Origin: an uncultured Eubacteriales bacterium
GTDB lineage: Bacteria; Bacillota; Clostridia; Lachnospirales; Lachnospiraceae
NCBI GenBank assembly: GCA_900319355.1
Contig: ONOC01000016.1
Span: 1-33,312 of the forward strand
Length of the DNA stretch: 33,312 nt
Direction: 5' to 3'
A model generated the notes under the pieces. It was not told the DNA's origin and searched no databases. It saw only the letters and a list, made by a program, of their open reading frames with translations. Shown piece by piece: positions 1 through 8,308 of the stretch. Each line of letters begins with the position of its first letter. Within the stretch, counting starts at the first letter, position 1. The position numbers and the translations under genes are program-made.

Positions 1-90
1 CTTCGCAGGAGCAGCCTTCTTCGCAGGAGCAGCCTTCTTCGCGGGAGCTGCCTTCTTAGCAGGCTCAGCCTTCTTGGCAGGCTTCTTCTC
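1..90. repeat. 18-nt tandem repeat encoding a Pro-Ala-Lys-Lys tail on the minus strand
   Basis: Five consecutive 18-nt units start at 1, 19, 37, 55 and 73. The first two are identical and the rest diverge progressively. Read on the minus strand from about 120 down to 1, the sequence gives AENDVSPVKEE, then KKPAKKAEPAKK, then repeated KKAAPA. That is the composition of histone-H1-like basic tails found on some bacterial DNA- or RNA-binding proteins. The minus frame has no ATG and no N-terminal domain before its stop near 168, so at most the C-terminal tail of a gene is here. The plus frame is also open and merges into the kinase. Confidence 0.6.
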
Positions 91-1119
91 TTCCTTCACC
101 GGAGAAACATCATTCTCTGCGATCTGAAACCGGCCAATCTGGTGATGAATACAGAAGGCATACTCTCACTGATTGATCTCGGCAGCGCATATGTGAAACC
201 GGATTCAGAGGACCTTCCGGTGTCACGGACGAACAGGAACCTTTCCTTTCACGCGGTAACACCGAAATATGCGGCGCCGGAACTCTCTTCCGGTGAACCG
301 GATGAAAGATCCGACATTTACAGTCTGGGCGTGACGGCGCTGTTTCTGCTCACCGGAAAAACAGCCGGAAGCAAGATCCCGGCGGCGACGTCACCCGGCG
401 AAGAAGAACGCACTTTTCTCCGGAAGCTTCATAAGCGAGCCGGTGACCCGGATAATCTGCAGCGGAAACTTACCGCTGTAATCCTGAAATGCATGGAAAA
501 AAATCCTGCGGAAAGGTTTCAGTCGGCCGGGGAACTGAAAAGGTCGCTCGATGCACTGTCTCCAGTCCGCAGAGATGCCGTGCGGTTGAAAAGGGCTGCT
601 GTCTGCGCCGCGCTCTGCATGATTTCGGCCGTGTCGCTTGGCGCTGCCGCAACGTTTCTTGCGCCGCGGGAATATGCGGAACTGTTTCATCTGGCAGAGG
701 AGACGGCAGAGCCGGAGGAGAGAAAGCAGCTGCTGTTCCGTGCCTGTGCGCTTCCCGGCCGCAGGCCGGATGAACGTATGTGTACGGCTCTGATGACATC
801 ATGCGGCGCTGACGGCATGCTGGATGCTGAGGAGCAGGCGGTGCTGGAAAAAGAACTTTCCCTGTATGAAGAGACCGCATCCGGGGAAAATCTGATGCAG
901 GCAGATAAAAACCGGGAGACATATGCCGCGCTCTGCCTCAGGATGGGGAAGCTTTTCAGGGACTGCAGCACGGATACGGGAAGTTCGGCCATGGCCGCAA
1001 GAGCTGTACGGGCAGAACCGTGGTTCCGGAAAGCCTTCGCTTTCGGCGGAAGCAGCAGGACAGCAGTCGAGGCGGAAGCCTGTATGCAGGCGATGGATTT
1101 CTGTACGGAGGATCAGTGA
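1..1119 (+). CDS. Membrane Ser/Thr protein kinase, 5'-partial (C-lobe, TM, extracytoplasmic domain)
   Basis: This is a Hanks-type protein kinase without its N-lobe. The frame is open to the window edge, but recognisable kinase sequence begins only near 88-120, with FLHRRNII leading into the catalytic loop CDLKPANLVMN (118-150). The metal-binding motif is DLG rather than DFG (175-183). The APE motif lies at 274-282, followed by DIYSLGV of helix F and NPAERFQSAGEL near the kinase end. A GTG at 142 lies inside the catalytic loop and cannot be the true start. A membrane segment (about 595-660) is followed by a helical extracytoplasmic domain of about 150 residues. No glycine loop or catalytic lysine is visible. 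The 1-87 portion reads as Leu/Arg/Ser repeats and may not belong to the gene. The next gene starts at the very next base. Confidence 0.75.
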   Translation, partial: LRRSSLLRRSSLLRGSCLLSRLSLLGRLLLFLHRRNIILCDLKPANLVMNTEGILSLIDLGSAYVKPDSEDLPVSRTNRNLSFHAVTPKYAAPELSSGEPDERSDIYSLGVTALFLLTGKTAGSKIPAATSPGEEERTFLRKLHKRAGDPDNLQRKLTAVILKCMEKNPAERFQSAGELKRSLDALSPVRRDAVRLKRAAVCAALCMISAVSLGAAATFLAPREYAELFHLAEETAEPEERKQLLFRACALPGRRPDERMCTALMTSCGADGMLDAEEQAVLEKELSLYEETASGENLMQADKNRETYAALCLRMGKLFRDCSTDTGSSAMAARAVRAEPWFRKAFAFGGSSRTAVEAEACMQAMDFCTEDQ

Positions 1120-3441
1120 ATGGATTACGCGGGGCTTGATTTTTTCTCGAATCTGCTGATGGCACTCACCGTCTGTCTGGGGGCTGTTTCTGTCGATGCA
1201 GCGGTCCGCTGTTTTGAAAAAAAGAGAGAGAGGAGACAGCGGATCAGCGCATATTTCCGCGGGGAAATACGCCTTCATGCCGCCATGGAGGAGACGGACG
1301 GATTGTCCGGGGAGGAGACGCAGGAGCTGAACCGCATCTCCGGTATCAGAACGACAGAGGCTCTGATTTCTCTGTTTCTCTTTGTCCTTGTCTCTGCTGT
1401 TCCGTGCCACGCGCACGGGCTGCCGGGCGGAGCGGAGCATTCATCCGGCCGGAATCCGGAAGGCGATCCGGCTGTTCAGGAGGTGCCTTCAGCGTCCCTT
1501 GCGTTTCAGGAGCAGAACGGGAATATAAGAATAGAAGAGGGAATCGCCTGTTTTTCTGCACCGCAGGATGCACTTCTGACGGTTTCGTGCGGAAACGACG
1601 CCTTTGATGAGCATGCGGCAGCGGCGGCTCTTGCGGTCACGGCAGCCGGATGTGATGGAAATGAGATACGGGATGCCTGGTCGATGGACGCCTGGCAGGA
1701 AACCGGTTCTGCGAATTCGCGCCAGGTGCTGCTTCATTTTACGGAGGATGCGCTGTATACCGTCCGTTTTTCCTACACGGATGCTGCCGGGCAGACGTGT
1801 CAGACCGTGGATACCGGGGAACCGGGCATGCCGCTGATTTTTCTTGTAGATACGAAAAAGCCGGAAGGAAATCTCCGGGTGGCCTGTTACGGGGAAGACC
1901 ATCATGCTGAACCGGATGTCATTACTTTTTCTGATCTTTCCGGGGAACCGGCTGATCTCACTGATCTTTCAGAGCGGAACGAAAGCAGACTGTCCGGGCA
2001 GGTCTGCACCGGCAGAAAAATCGAGATAACGGGATCGTCCGCGGATCAGGGAGGAACCTGCGCCATCATGATCCGCTGGGATGAGGCAGCCTCCGGCGAA
2101 TCCGGCGCGGGCGGGTTTCTTTCGGAGAATGAGCTTCGGAGCTGCACAGACTGGCGCCCTCTGGGCGGCGGGATCATGCTGGGCGGCAATTTCAGGAAAG
2201 TCATCTATGCCCGGATACAGGACAGGGCAGGCAATGAGACATATATCAGAACGCCTGTACTTGAAAGTGAGGCAGAGGAAATAAAAGAGACGGGAGCGGC
2301 AGACAGCCGAAGCGATGCAAGTGCAGCGTCCCGGCGGGCAGCAGAACAGACCGCAGACAGGAAAACTGACGCGGCAGAGTCCCCGGACGAGACTGAGGAA
2401 GCAGACAGAAGTATCCCGGCAGATGCCCGCGGGACTTCCGGCGGGCAGGCCCGCAGGTATGTCATGAGTGCGGAGACGGCGAAGATGAACCGGTCTTATG
2501 TCATGGATCCCTGTGATGCGGTCATGACGGTGACAGGTGATAAAAAGCTGGTATCGCATCAGGCCGTGCTGTACAGGAACGGGGATGAGCGGACGCTTGA
2601 GCCGGGAAAAGATTATGAACTGACGGAAGAGGATGACAGCGCAGGCAGAAAATTTACCTATACGGTGTACAGGAAATGCTTTGCAGAGGACGGCGTCTAC
2701 CGGCTGATTTTTACGGATATTGATGAAGACGGGCGGGCCTTTTCCAATGATGATGACATCGATACGACACTGAATTTCGGAACGGATACGGCGGCGCCCG
2801 TGCTGGAGATTCACGGCCTGAAGGAAAATGGTGTCTACACGGATTCCGTAAAGACGGTCACGGTCAGAGCAGATGACAACATGAAGCTGTCTGCCGTCCG
2901 TATTTATCTTGACAGCGATGACAAACCGGCAGCGGAGTGGAATGAAAAGGAAGCGGAGAAGGTGCTCGCTGACGGCGGTGATTTTTCCATCAGGATTCCC
3001 GGCACGGAGGAGACGGCGCATTCGCTCAGGGCAGAGGCATATGATGTGGCCGGCGGAAAGACGGAGGCCTGCGTGGAGACTTTCTTTGTGAAGGAAAGCG
3101 GGCTGAATCATTTCCTCGGAAGCGGTCAGTGGAAATTCCTGCTGGCACTTCTGGCAGCGGCAGCTGCTGTCATCGCTGTGGCTGTAAGACGTTCCGGAAG
3201 ACCGGACGGCGGGGAGCAGAAAGAAGAAAGCGGAAATCAGAGAGGGAAGAAAACGGCGTACAGAGGAAGTAGAACACAGAGAACGGAAGAGAAAGAAGAA
3301 ATGAAGAAAGAAACGAAAAGAGAAACGAAAGGAGAGAGGGGACAGAAACAGGGAAGGAGAAATAAGATCAGGGAAAGCCGCAGCCGTGACAGATGTGGTA
3401 TAGTGTGTGAGATACAGAAGCGGCTGTGCAGCAAAGAATGA
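1120..3441 (+). CDS. Membrane-anchored surface protein with Ig-like segments and a polybasic tail
   Basis: A 773-residue protein that I cannot assign to a named family. Hydrophobic segments lie near residues 8-28 and 81-97, and again at about 672-691. Between the last two is a roughly 570-residue extracytoplasmic region rich in Asp, Glu, Ser and Thr. Two stretches resemble bacterial Ig-like repeats: DTKKPEGNLRV near 244 and DTAAPVLEIHGL near 556, the latter followed by a VTVRADDN strand pattern. Residues about 390-450 are a low-complexity Ala/Glu/Asp/Arg linker. The last 80 residues form a highly charged Lys/Arg/Glu tail, predicted to be cytoplasmic. It begins directly at the kinase stop, so co-expression, and perhaps phosphorylation of the tail, is a reasonable inference. 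Its stop lies just upstream of the likely recJ start. Confidence 0.8.
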   Translation: MDYAGLDFFSNLLMALTVCLGAVSVDAAVRCFEKKRERRQRISAYFRGEIRLHAAMEETDGLSGEETQELNRISGIRTTEALISLFLFVLVSAVPCHAHGLPGGAEHSSGRNPEGDPAVQEVPSASLAFQEQNGNIRIEEGIACFSAPQDALLTVSCGNDAFDEHAAAAALAVTAAGCDGNEIRDAWSMDAWQETGSANSRQVLLHFTEDALYTVRFSYTDAAGQTCQTVDTGEPGMPLIFLVDTKKPEGNLRVACYGEDHHAEPDVITFSDLSGEPADLTDLSERNESRLSGQVCTGRKIEITGSSADQGGTCAIMIRWDEAASGESGAGGFLSENELRSCTDWRPLGGGIMLGGNFRKVIYARIQDRAGNETYIRTPVLESEAEEIKETGAADSRSDASAASRRAAEQTADRKTDAAESPDETEEADRSIPADARGTSGGQARRYVMSAETAKMNRSYVMDPCDAVMTVTGDKKLVSHQAVLYRNGDERTLEPGKDYELTEEDDSAGRKFTYTVYRKCFAEDGVYRLIFTDIDEDGRAFSNDDDIDTTLNFGTDTAAPVLEIHGLKENGVYTDSVKTVTVRADDNMKLSAVRIYLDSDDKPAAEWNEKEAEKVLADGGDFSIRIPGTEETAHSLRAEAYDVAGGKTEACVETFFVKESGLNHFLGSGQWKFLLALLAAAAAVIAVAVRRSGRPDGGEQKEESGNQRGKKTAYRGSRTQRTEEKEEMKKETKRETKGERGQKQGRRNKIRESRSRDRCGIVCEIQKRLCSKE
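3396..3404 (+). promoter_or_regulatory. Possible extended -10 promoter for recJ
   Basis: TGG followed by TATAGT forms an extended -10 element about 50 nt before the recJ start, inside the purine-rich 3' end of the surface-protein gene. No convincing -35 is present at 17 nt. It could give recJ its own transcription start, but the evidence is weak. Confidence 0.3.
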
Positions 3442-3452
3442 CAGGATTTTTC

Positions 3453-5222
3453 ATGAAGGAAGAATGGGTAGAAAAAAGAATCTGGGCTCCGTTTAAGGCG
3501 CTTGGGGATAAATTCGGTGTGGATCAGCTGATCATCAGGCTGATGAGAAACAGAAATGTATTCACGACGGAGGACCTGAAGGAAAAGCTTCCGGATGGCC
3601 GGACCTTCGCGGAAGAGAAGATTGACCGCTACCTGCATGCGGGACCGGAGGATCTGTACGATCCGTTCCTGATGAAGGACATGGATAAGGCAGCGGATGA
3701 GATCTGCGACGCGGTCCGTAAGGGAAGAAAAATCCGTGTGATCGGGGACTATGACATCGACGGCATTATGTCGGTCTATATTCTGGTGAACGGACTCAAG
3801 GAAATCGGTGCGGACACGGACTGGCGGATACCGCACCGTGTGAGAGACGGCTACGGGCTGAATGAGCACCTGATCCGGGAAGCGGACGGGGACGGGCGGG
3901 AGCTGATCATTACCTGCGACAACGGCATTGCGGCTCCGGATCAGATCAGGCTTGGCAATGAGCTGGGTATTCATACCATTGTGACGGACCACCATCAGGT
4001 GCCGTCGGATGAGAACGGGGATTTGCTTCCGCCTGCCGATGCCGTGGTCAATCCTCACCGGTCGGACGATACGTATCCGTATGACGGCCTCTGCGGCGCC
4101 GGCGTTGCCTGGAAGCTGGTGACGGCTCTTTTTCAGAAAATGAAACGGCCTTCCGCGCAGAAAGAGGCAATGAAGTATATTCAGTATGCGGCCATCGCAA
4201 CGGTCGGCGATGTCATGGAGCTGACAGATGAAAACCGGATCATTGTACGCGAGGGACTGAAGGATCTGCACCACACGGATAACCCTGGACTTCTTGAACT
4301 GATCCGCCAGCTCGGCCTTACGCCGGGCCAGATCGATGTCTATCATATCGGCTTCATGATCGGACCGTGTCTGAACGCAAGCGGGCGGCTGGATACCGCA
4401 GCGAAGGCGCTGAATATGCTGATGACGGATTCCGTCGAGGAGGCGTCGGCAGCAGCGGGAGAACTGATCGAACTGAATGAAAGCCGGAAAACCATGACGG
4501 AAAAGGGAACGGCTGAGGCTGTGGAGATGATCGAAACGACATCGCTGAAAAACGACAGGGTTCTGGTCATTTTTCTGCCGGACAGTCATGTGAGCGTGGT
4601 CGGCATCATTGCCGGAAGAATTAAGGAGCGCTATATGCGGCCTGTCTTTGTGCTCACCGAAACGGACGGAGTACTCAGGGGATCCGGACGGTCCGTCGAG
4701 GCTTACAGCATGTATGACGAGCTCGTGAAATGCCGGGACCTGCTGACGGCGTTCGGGGGTCACCCCATGGCGGCCGGTATTACGCTCGAGAAAGAAAATC
4801 TTCAGGCCTTCCGCGAGCAGCTGAACCGGAACTGCACGCTGACCGATGCGGATATGAAGAACGTCATCAGCGTGGATGCGGTCATGCCGCAGTCATACGT
4901 CACGGAGAGACTGATCAGGGAGATGGATGTGCTGAAGCCGGAGGGCACGGGCAACACAAAACCGGTCTTTGCGGAGACCGGTGTCATGCCGGAAAGCCCC
5001 AGGATTCTCGGAGAGAAGCGGCGGGCCTGCGCGCTGCAGCTTGTCTCCGGAGACAGAAGGAACTGCTGCCGCGGGATTTTTTTCGGCAGCGAGGAGGATA
5101 CCGAAGCCTTCTTCGAACGCGCTTCCACCGGCGCGCCTCTTTCCATCGTGTATGAGCCCCAGATCAACTCATGGCGGGGAAGGACGGACATTCAGCTCCA
5201 TATTATCAGTTACAGGGACTGA
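3453..5222 (+). CDS. recJ: Single-stranded-DNA-specific exonuclease RecJ
   Basis: RecJ is a 5'-3' ssDNA exonuclease acting in recombination and mismatch or base-excision repair. The protein is 589 residues, normal for bacterial RecJ. DHH-domain motifs are DYDIDG (about 99-104), TCDNGIA (about 154-160), the eponymous TDHH (about 178-181) and VVNPH. The DHHA1 domain has GSGRS and FGGHPMAAG (about 430-440). A C-terminal OB-like region ends in LHIISYRD. I place the start at the ATG at 3453 because AGGA at 3443-3446 is well spaced. In-frame GTG 3426 and ATG 3438 would overlap the upstream gene and lack a clear ribosome site. The gene heads the conserved clostridial run recJ-apt-relA. Confidence 0.95.
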   Translation: MKEEWVEKRIWAPFKALGDKFGVDQLIIRLMRNRNVFTTEDLKEKLPDGRTFAEEKIDRYLHAGPEDLYDPFLMKDMDKAADEICDAVRKGRKIRVIGDYDIDGIMSVYILVNGLKEIGADTDWRIPHRVRDGYGLNEHLIREADGDGRELIITCDNGIAAPDQIRLGNELGIHTIVTDHHQVPSDENGDLLPPADAVVNPHRSDDTYPYDGLCGAGVAWKLVTALFQKMKRPSAQKEAMKYIQYAAIATVGDVMELTDENRIIVREGLKDLHHTDNPGLLELIRQLGLTPGQIDVYHIGFMIGPCLNASGRLDTAAKALNMLMTDSVEEASAAAGELIELNESRKTMTEKGTAEAVEMIETTSLKNDRVLVIFLPDSHVSVVGIIAGRIKERYMRPVFVLTETDGVLRGSGRSVEAYSMYDELVKCRDLLTAFGGHPMAAGITLEKENLQAFREQLNRNCTLTDADMKNVISVDAVMPQSYVTERLIREMDVLKPEGTGNTKPVFAETGVMPESPRILGEKRRACALQLVSGDRRNCCRGIFFGSEEDTEAFFERASTGAPLSIVYEPQINSWRGRTDIQLHIISYRD

Positions 5223-5237
5223 GGCCTTGAGGCGCAT

Positions 5238-5259
5238 GACGGCGCATAACGGCGCCGTC
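5238..5259 (+). terminator. GC hairpin after recJ
   Basis: GACGGCGC pairs perfectly with GCGCCGTC around a 6-nt loop, 16 nt after the recJ stop. Only TT follows, so alone it is a weak intrinsic terminator. It may act together with the hairpin at 5281-5323. Confidence 0.4.
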
Positions 5260-5269
5260 TTACAATTCA

Positions 5270-5298
5270 TTGAATTACAGAAACCGGAATGATATACT
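5270..5298 (+). promoter_or_regulatory. Sigma-A-type promoter of apt
   Basis: TTGAAT at 5270-5275 and TATACT at 5293-5298 are separated by exactly 17 nt. Transcription would begin near 5305, leaving a leader of about 75 nt before the apt ATG at 5381. The -10 lies within the left arm of a terminator-like hairpin. Confidence 0.7.
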
Positions 5299-5323
5299 TA
5301 ACGTATTTGATGCCGGTTTTTTT
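5281..5323 (+). terminator. Terminator-like hairpin of recJ overlapping the apt promoter
   Basis: AAACCGG (5281-5287) pairs with CCGGTTT (5313-5319), and ATAC (5294-5297) pairs with GTAT (5303-5306). An imperfect internal section separates the two helices. Seven T residues run from 5317 to 5323. A read-through transcript from recJ can form the hairpin. A transcript starting at the apt promoter lacks the left arm and cannot. Confidence 0.5.
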
Positions 5324-5380
5324 CTGCGGTTTTATCACATTCCGCGGATAAAAGAGATAAAAGGAAAGGACAACTTTATC

Positions 5381-5905
5381 ATGAAAGAACTGAAGGATTA
5401 TGTAACAACTATCCCGGATTATCCGAAAAAGGGAATTATGTTCCGCGATATCACCAGTATTCTGGATGACGCCGACGGACTGCATCTGGCGATCGATTCC
5501 CTGCAGGATCTGCTGAAGGGCATTGATTTTGATGTGATCGTGGGCACCGAATCCAGAGGATTCATTTTCGGTATGCCGATTGCCTACAATCTTCATAAAC
5601 CTTTTGTTCTTGTCCGCAAGAAAGGCAAGCTGCCGAGAGAGACCATCTCCGAGACCTATGATCTGGAGTATGGCACGGAGACTGTGGAGATGCACAAGGA
5701 TTCCATCAGACCCGGACAGAAGGTGGTGCTGGTGGATGATCTGATCGCCACCGGCGGTACGATCGAGGCGGCTGCAAAGCTTGTCGAGAGACTGGGCGGC
5801 GAAGTGGTGAAGATGATTTTTGTTATGGAGCTTGAAGGACTTAAGGGACGGGAGAGACTGTCGCGTTACGATATCGATTCTGTCATCAAATATCCTGGAG
5901 CGTAA
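5381..5905 (+). CDS. apt: Adenine phosphoribosyltransferase
   Basis: Converts adenine and PRPP to AMP in cytosolic purine salvage. The 174-residue length is typical. The N-terminus carries PDYPKKGIMFRDIT, the usual Apt opening. TESRGFIFG matches the family's adenine-side loop, and VLVDDLIATGGT (about 116-127) is the PRPP-binding motif. The ATG at 5381 is preceded by AAGGAAAGG, a good ribosome site. An upstream in-frame ATG at 5270 would add 37 residues and overlap the promoter, so I reject it. It lies between recJ and relA, the usual clostridial arrangement, and has its own promoter. Confidence 0.96.
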   Translation: MKELKDYVTTIPDYPKKGIMFRDITSILDDADGLHLAIDSLQDLLKGIDFDVIVGTESRGFIFGMPIAYNLHKPFVLVRKKGKLPRETISETYDLEYGTETVEMHKDSIRPGQKVVLVDDLIATGGTIEAAAKLVERLGGEVVKMIFVMELEGLKGRERLSRYDIDSVIKYPGA

Positions 5906-5995
5906 AGCAGGTGCTCCGCCGGACGGATCCGCACAGGACAGGCGCTGATTTTCCCGTCTGACGACAGCATATGACATCATGTCAGGGAGCGGCCT

Positions 5996-8302
5996 ATGAG
6001 TGACGATCTGCAGATGAAAGACGAAAAACTGAAAAAAGAGATTGAGGCGGTTGATTCCAACCTCAAGAAGATGGATGATTTTTCGTCCCCTGAAGATCTG
6101 TATCAGGAACTGATCGCTGACGTGAGAAAGTATCATCCGTCCGATGATATCTCGATGATTGAGAAGGCTTACCGCGTGGCGTCCGAGGCCCATAAGGATC
6201 AGAAGAGGAAATCAGGCGAAGCCTATATCATCCATCCGCTCTGTGTCGGGATCATCCTCGCCGAGCTTGAGCTGGACAAGGAATCCATTGTGGCCGGTCT
6301 TCTTCATGATGTGGTGGAGGATACCATCCTCACCAAGGAGGAGATTGAGCAGGAATTCGGCACGGAGGTCGCGGAGATCGTCGACGGCGTGACAAAGCTC
6401 GGCCAGCTGTCCTATTCTCAGGACAAAATCGAGGAACAGGCGGAAAATCTCCGCAAAATGTTCCTTGCGATGGCGAAGGATATCCGTGTCATCATGGTCA
6501 AACTGGCGGACCGTCTTCACAACATGCGGACGCTTCAGTACATGACGCACGAAAAGCAGATTGAAAAATCGCGCGAGACGATCGAGATCTACTCTCCGAT
6601 TGCCCAGCGGCTCGGTATCTCCAAGGTGAAGAACGAGCTGGATGATCTGAGTCTGAAGTATCTGGAGCCGAAGGCCTACAGGGAACTCTCGGAGCAGATC
6701 AATGAGAAGCGGTCGGAGCGGGAGGCCTTTGTCGAGGAAATTGTTATTGAGGTCCGGAAGAAGATGGCGGAGGCCGGCATCGAGGCGCAGGTCTACGGCC
6801 GGGCAAAGCACTTCTTCAGTATTTACAAGAAAATGGTCAACCAGCACAAGACGCTGGACCAGATCTATGATCTGTTTGCGGTCCGGATCATCGTGGAATC
6901 GGTGAAGGACTGCTATGCGGCGCTCGGCATCATCCATGAGATGTACACACCGGTGCCGGGAAGATTCAAGGATTACATCGCGATGCCCAAGCAGAACATG
7001 TATCAGTCGCTTCACACGACACTGATCGGTCCGATGGGCAGACCGTTTGAGATTCAGATCCGCACGTTCGAGATGCACCGTGTCGCTGAGTACGGTATCG
7101 CGGCGCACTGGAAATACAAGGAAATGTCGGACGGGAAGAAGCCCGGACCAGAGCAGGAGGAGGCCAAGCTGAACTGGCTCCGCCAGATCCTTGAGTGGCA
7201 GCAGGACATGAATGACAACAGGGAGTTCATGAGCCTGCTGAAGAGCGATCTGAACCTGTTTAATGAAAACGTCTATGTTTTCTCGCCGAAGGGCGACGTG
7301 AAGACGCTGCCCGCCGGTTCATGCACCATTGATTTCGCCTATGCTGTTCATTCCGCCGTCGGCAACAAGATGGTCGGCGCCCGTGTGAACGGAAAACTGG
7401 TGCCGATCGAGACGGAACTCCACAACGGCGACCGCGTGGAGATCATCACGTCACAGAACTCGAAGGGACCGAGCCGCGACTGGCTGAAGGTCGTGAAGAG
7501 CACGCAGGCGAAGAACCGGATCAACCGCTGGTTCCGGATGGAGAAAAAAGAGGACAACATCCTCAAAGGTCACGAGCTTCTTGCCGGCTACCTGAAGAAC
7601 AAGGGGTATGACGCGGCTGAGGTGATGAAACCCGCCTATCAGAAGAAAGTCATGCAGAAGTACGGCTTCCAGGACTGGGATTCCGTACTGGCGGCCATCG
7701 GCCACGGCGGACTGAAGGAAAGGCAGGTTCTCAACAAGCTTCTCGAATGCTATGAGGCTGATCACGAGGCGCACATGACCGATGAGGATGTGCTCGCCGA
7801 GGTCTCGGCCCAGGATGATAAGAACAGCGGCGAGCCGGAGAAACGGAAGGGCGGCATCACGGTGCGCGGCATCCATGATGTGGCGGTTCATTTCTCCAAG
7901 TGCTGCAGCCCCATTCCCGGCGATGAGATCGTCGGTTTTGTGACGCGGGGCCGCGGGATTACGATCCACAGAACGGACTGCATCAACATCATGAATCTTC
8001 CGGAGAGCGAACGGGAGCGCCTGATCGAGGCGGAGTGGGCACCGGATTCGGAGAGCGACGAGGAATATCCTGTCGGCATCACGGTGTACGCAAACGACCG
8101 CGCGGGACTGCTTGTCGATCTCTCGAAGATTTTTACGGAAAGAAATATCAGTATCCTCGGCGTGAACTCAAGGACGAACCGCCAGGGTGTTGCGACAATC
8201 GACATGACCTTTAATGTGAAGAGCAAACAGGCGCTGACGGATCTTGTCGCGAAGATCAGACAGGTTCCGAACGTCGTGGATGTGGAACGTGCGAAAGGCT
8301 GA
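5996..8302 (+). CDS. relA: Bifunctional (p)ppGpp synthetase/hydrolase RelA/SpoT
   Basis: Makes and degrades the alarmone (p)ppGpp during starvation. The full-length 768-residue protein carries all the long-RSH domains. The HD hydrolase domain has H66, IIHPL near 80 and HDVVEDT at 104-110, so hydrolysis is probably intact. The synthetase domain includes YDLFAVRIIVE, RFKDYIAMPK (near 323), YQSLHTT and EIQIRT. The RFKD form is typical of bifunctional Gram-positive enzymes. A TGS domain (NENVYVFSPKGDVKTLP), a Cys-containing region (SKCCSPIPGDEIVGF) and a C-terminal ACT domain follow. The start ATG is preceded by AGGGAG. The 90-nt spacer after apt shows no strong terminator, so co-transcription with apt is likely. 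Confidence 0.97.
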   Translation: MSDDLQMKDEKLKKEIEAVDSNLKKMDDFSSPEDLYQELIADVRKYHPSDDISMIEKAYRVASEAHKDQKRKSGEAYIIHPLCVGIILAELELDKESIVAGLLHDVVEDTILTKEEIEQEFGTEVAEIVDGVTKLGQLSYSQDKIEEQAENLRKMFLAMAKDIRVIMVKLADRLHNMRTLQYMTHEKQIEKSRETIEIYSPIAQRLGISKVKNELDDLSLKYLEPKAYRELSEQINEKRSEREAFVEEIVIEVRKKMAEAGIEAQVYGRAKHFFSIYKKMVNQHKTLDQIYDLFAVRIIVESVKDCYAALGIIHEMYTPVPGRFKDYIAMPKQNMYQSLHTTLIGPMGRPFEIQIRTFEMHRVAEYGIAAHWKYKEMSDGKKPGPEQEEAKLNWLRQILEWQQDMNDNREFMSLLKSDLNLFNENVYVFSPKGDVKTLPAGSCTIDFAYAVHSAVGNKMVGARVNGKLVPIETELHNGDRVEIITSQNSKGPSRDWLKVVKSTQAKNRINRWFRMEKKEDNILKGHELLAGYLKNKGYDAAEVMKPAYQKKVMQKYGFQDWDSVLAAIGHGGLKERQVLNKLLECYEADHEAHMTDEDVLAEVSAQDDKNSGEPEKRKGGITVRGIHDVAVHFSKCCSPIPGDEIVGFVTRGRGITIHRTDCINIMNLPESERERLIEAEWAPDSESDEEYPVGITVYANDRAGLLVDLSKIFTERNISILGVNSRTNRQGVATIDMTFNVKSKQALTDLVAKIRQVPNVVDVERAKG

Positions 8303-8308
8303 TGGAAC

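Noticed and set aside
1..90. CRISPR array
   Set aside because: The 18-nt units are contiguous with no spacers and keep a reading frame. The same applies to 20770-20823.
142..150. GTG at 142 as the start of the kinase gene
   Set aside because: It lies within the catalytic loop, directly after DLKPANL in the same open frame, so it would delete essential residues.
1969..3111. 380-codon minus-strand frame opposite the surface-protein gene
   Set aside because: No recognisable domain. The forward frame has coherent membrane segments and Ig-like strands.
3237..4763. Long open frame (508 codons) on the minus strand opposite recJ
   Set aside because: It is the mirror of a well-conserved recJ frame, is rich in His/Arg/Gln as antisense frames of GC-rich genes are, and has no family motif.
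5974..5986. TGACATCATGTCA palindrome before relA as a regulatory hairpin
   Set aside because: The one-base centre is too tight for an RNA hairpin. It could be a protein site, but nothing else supports it.
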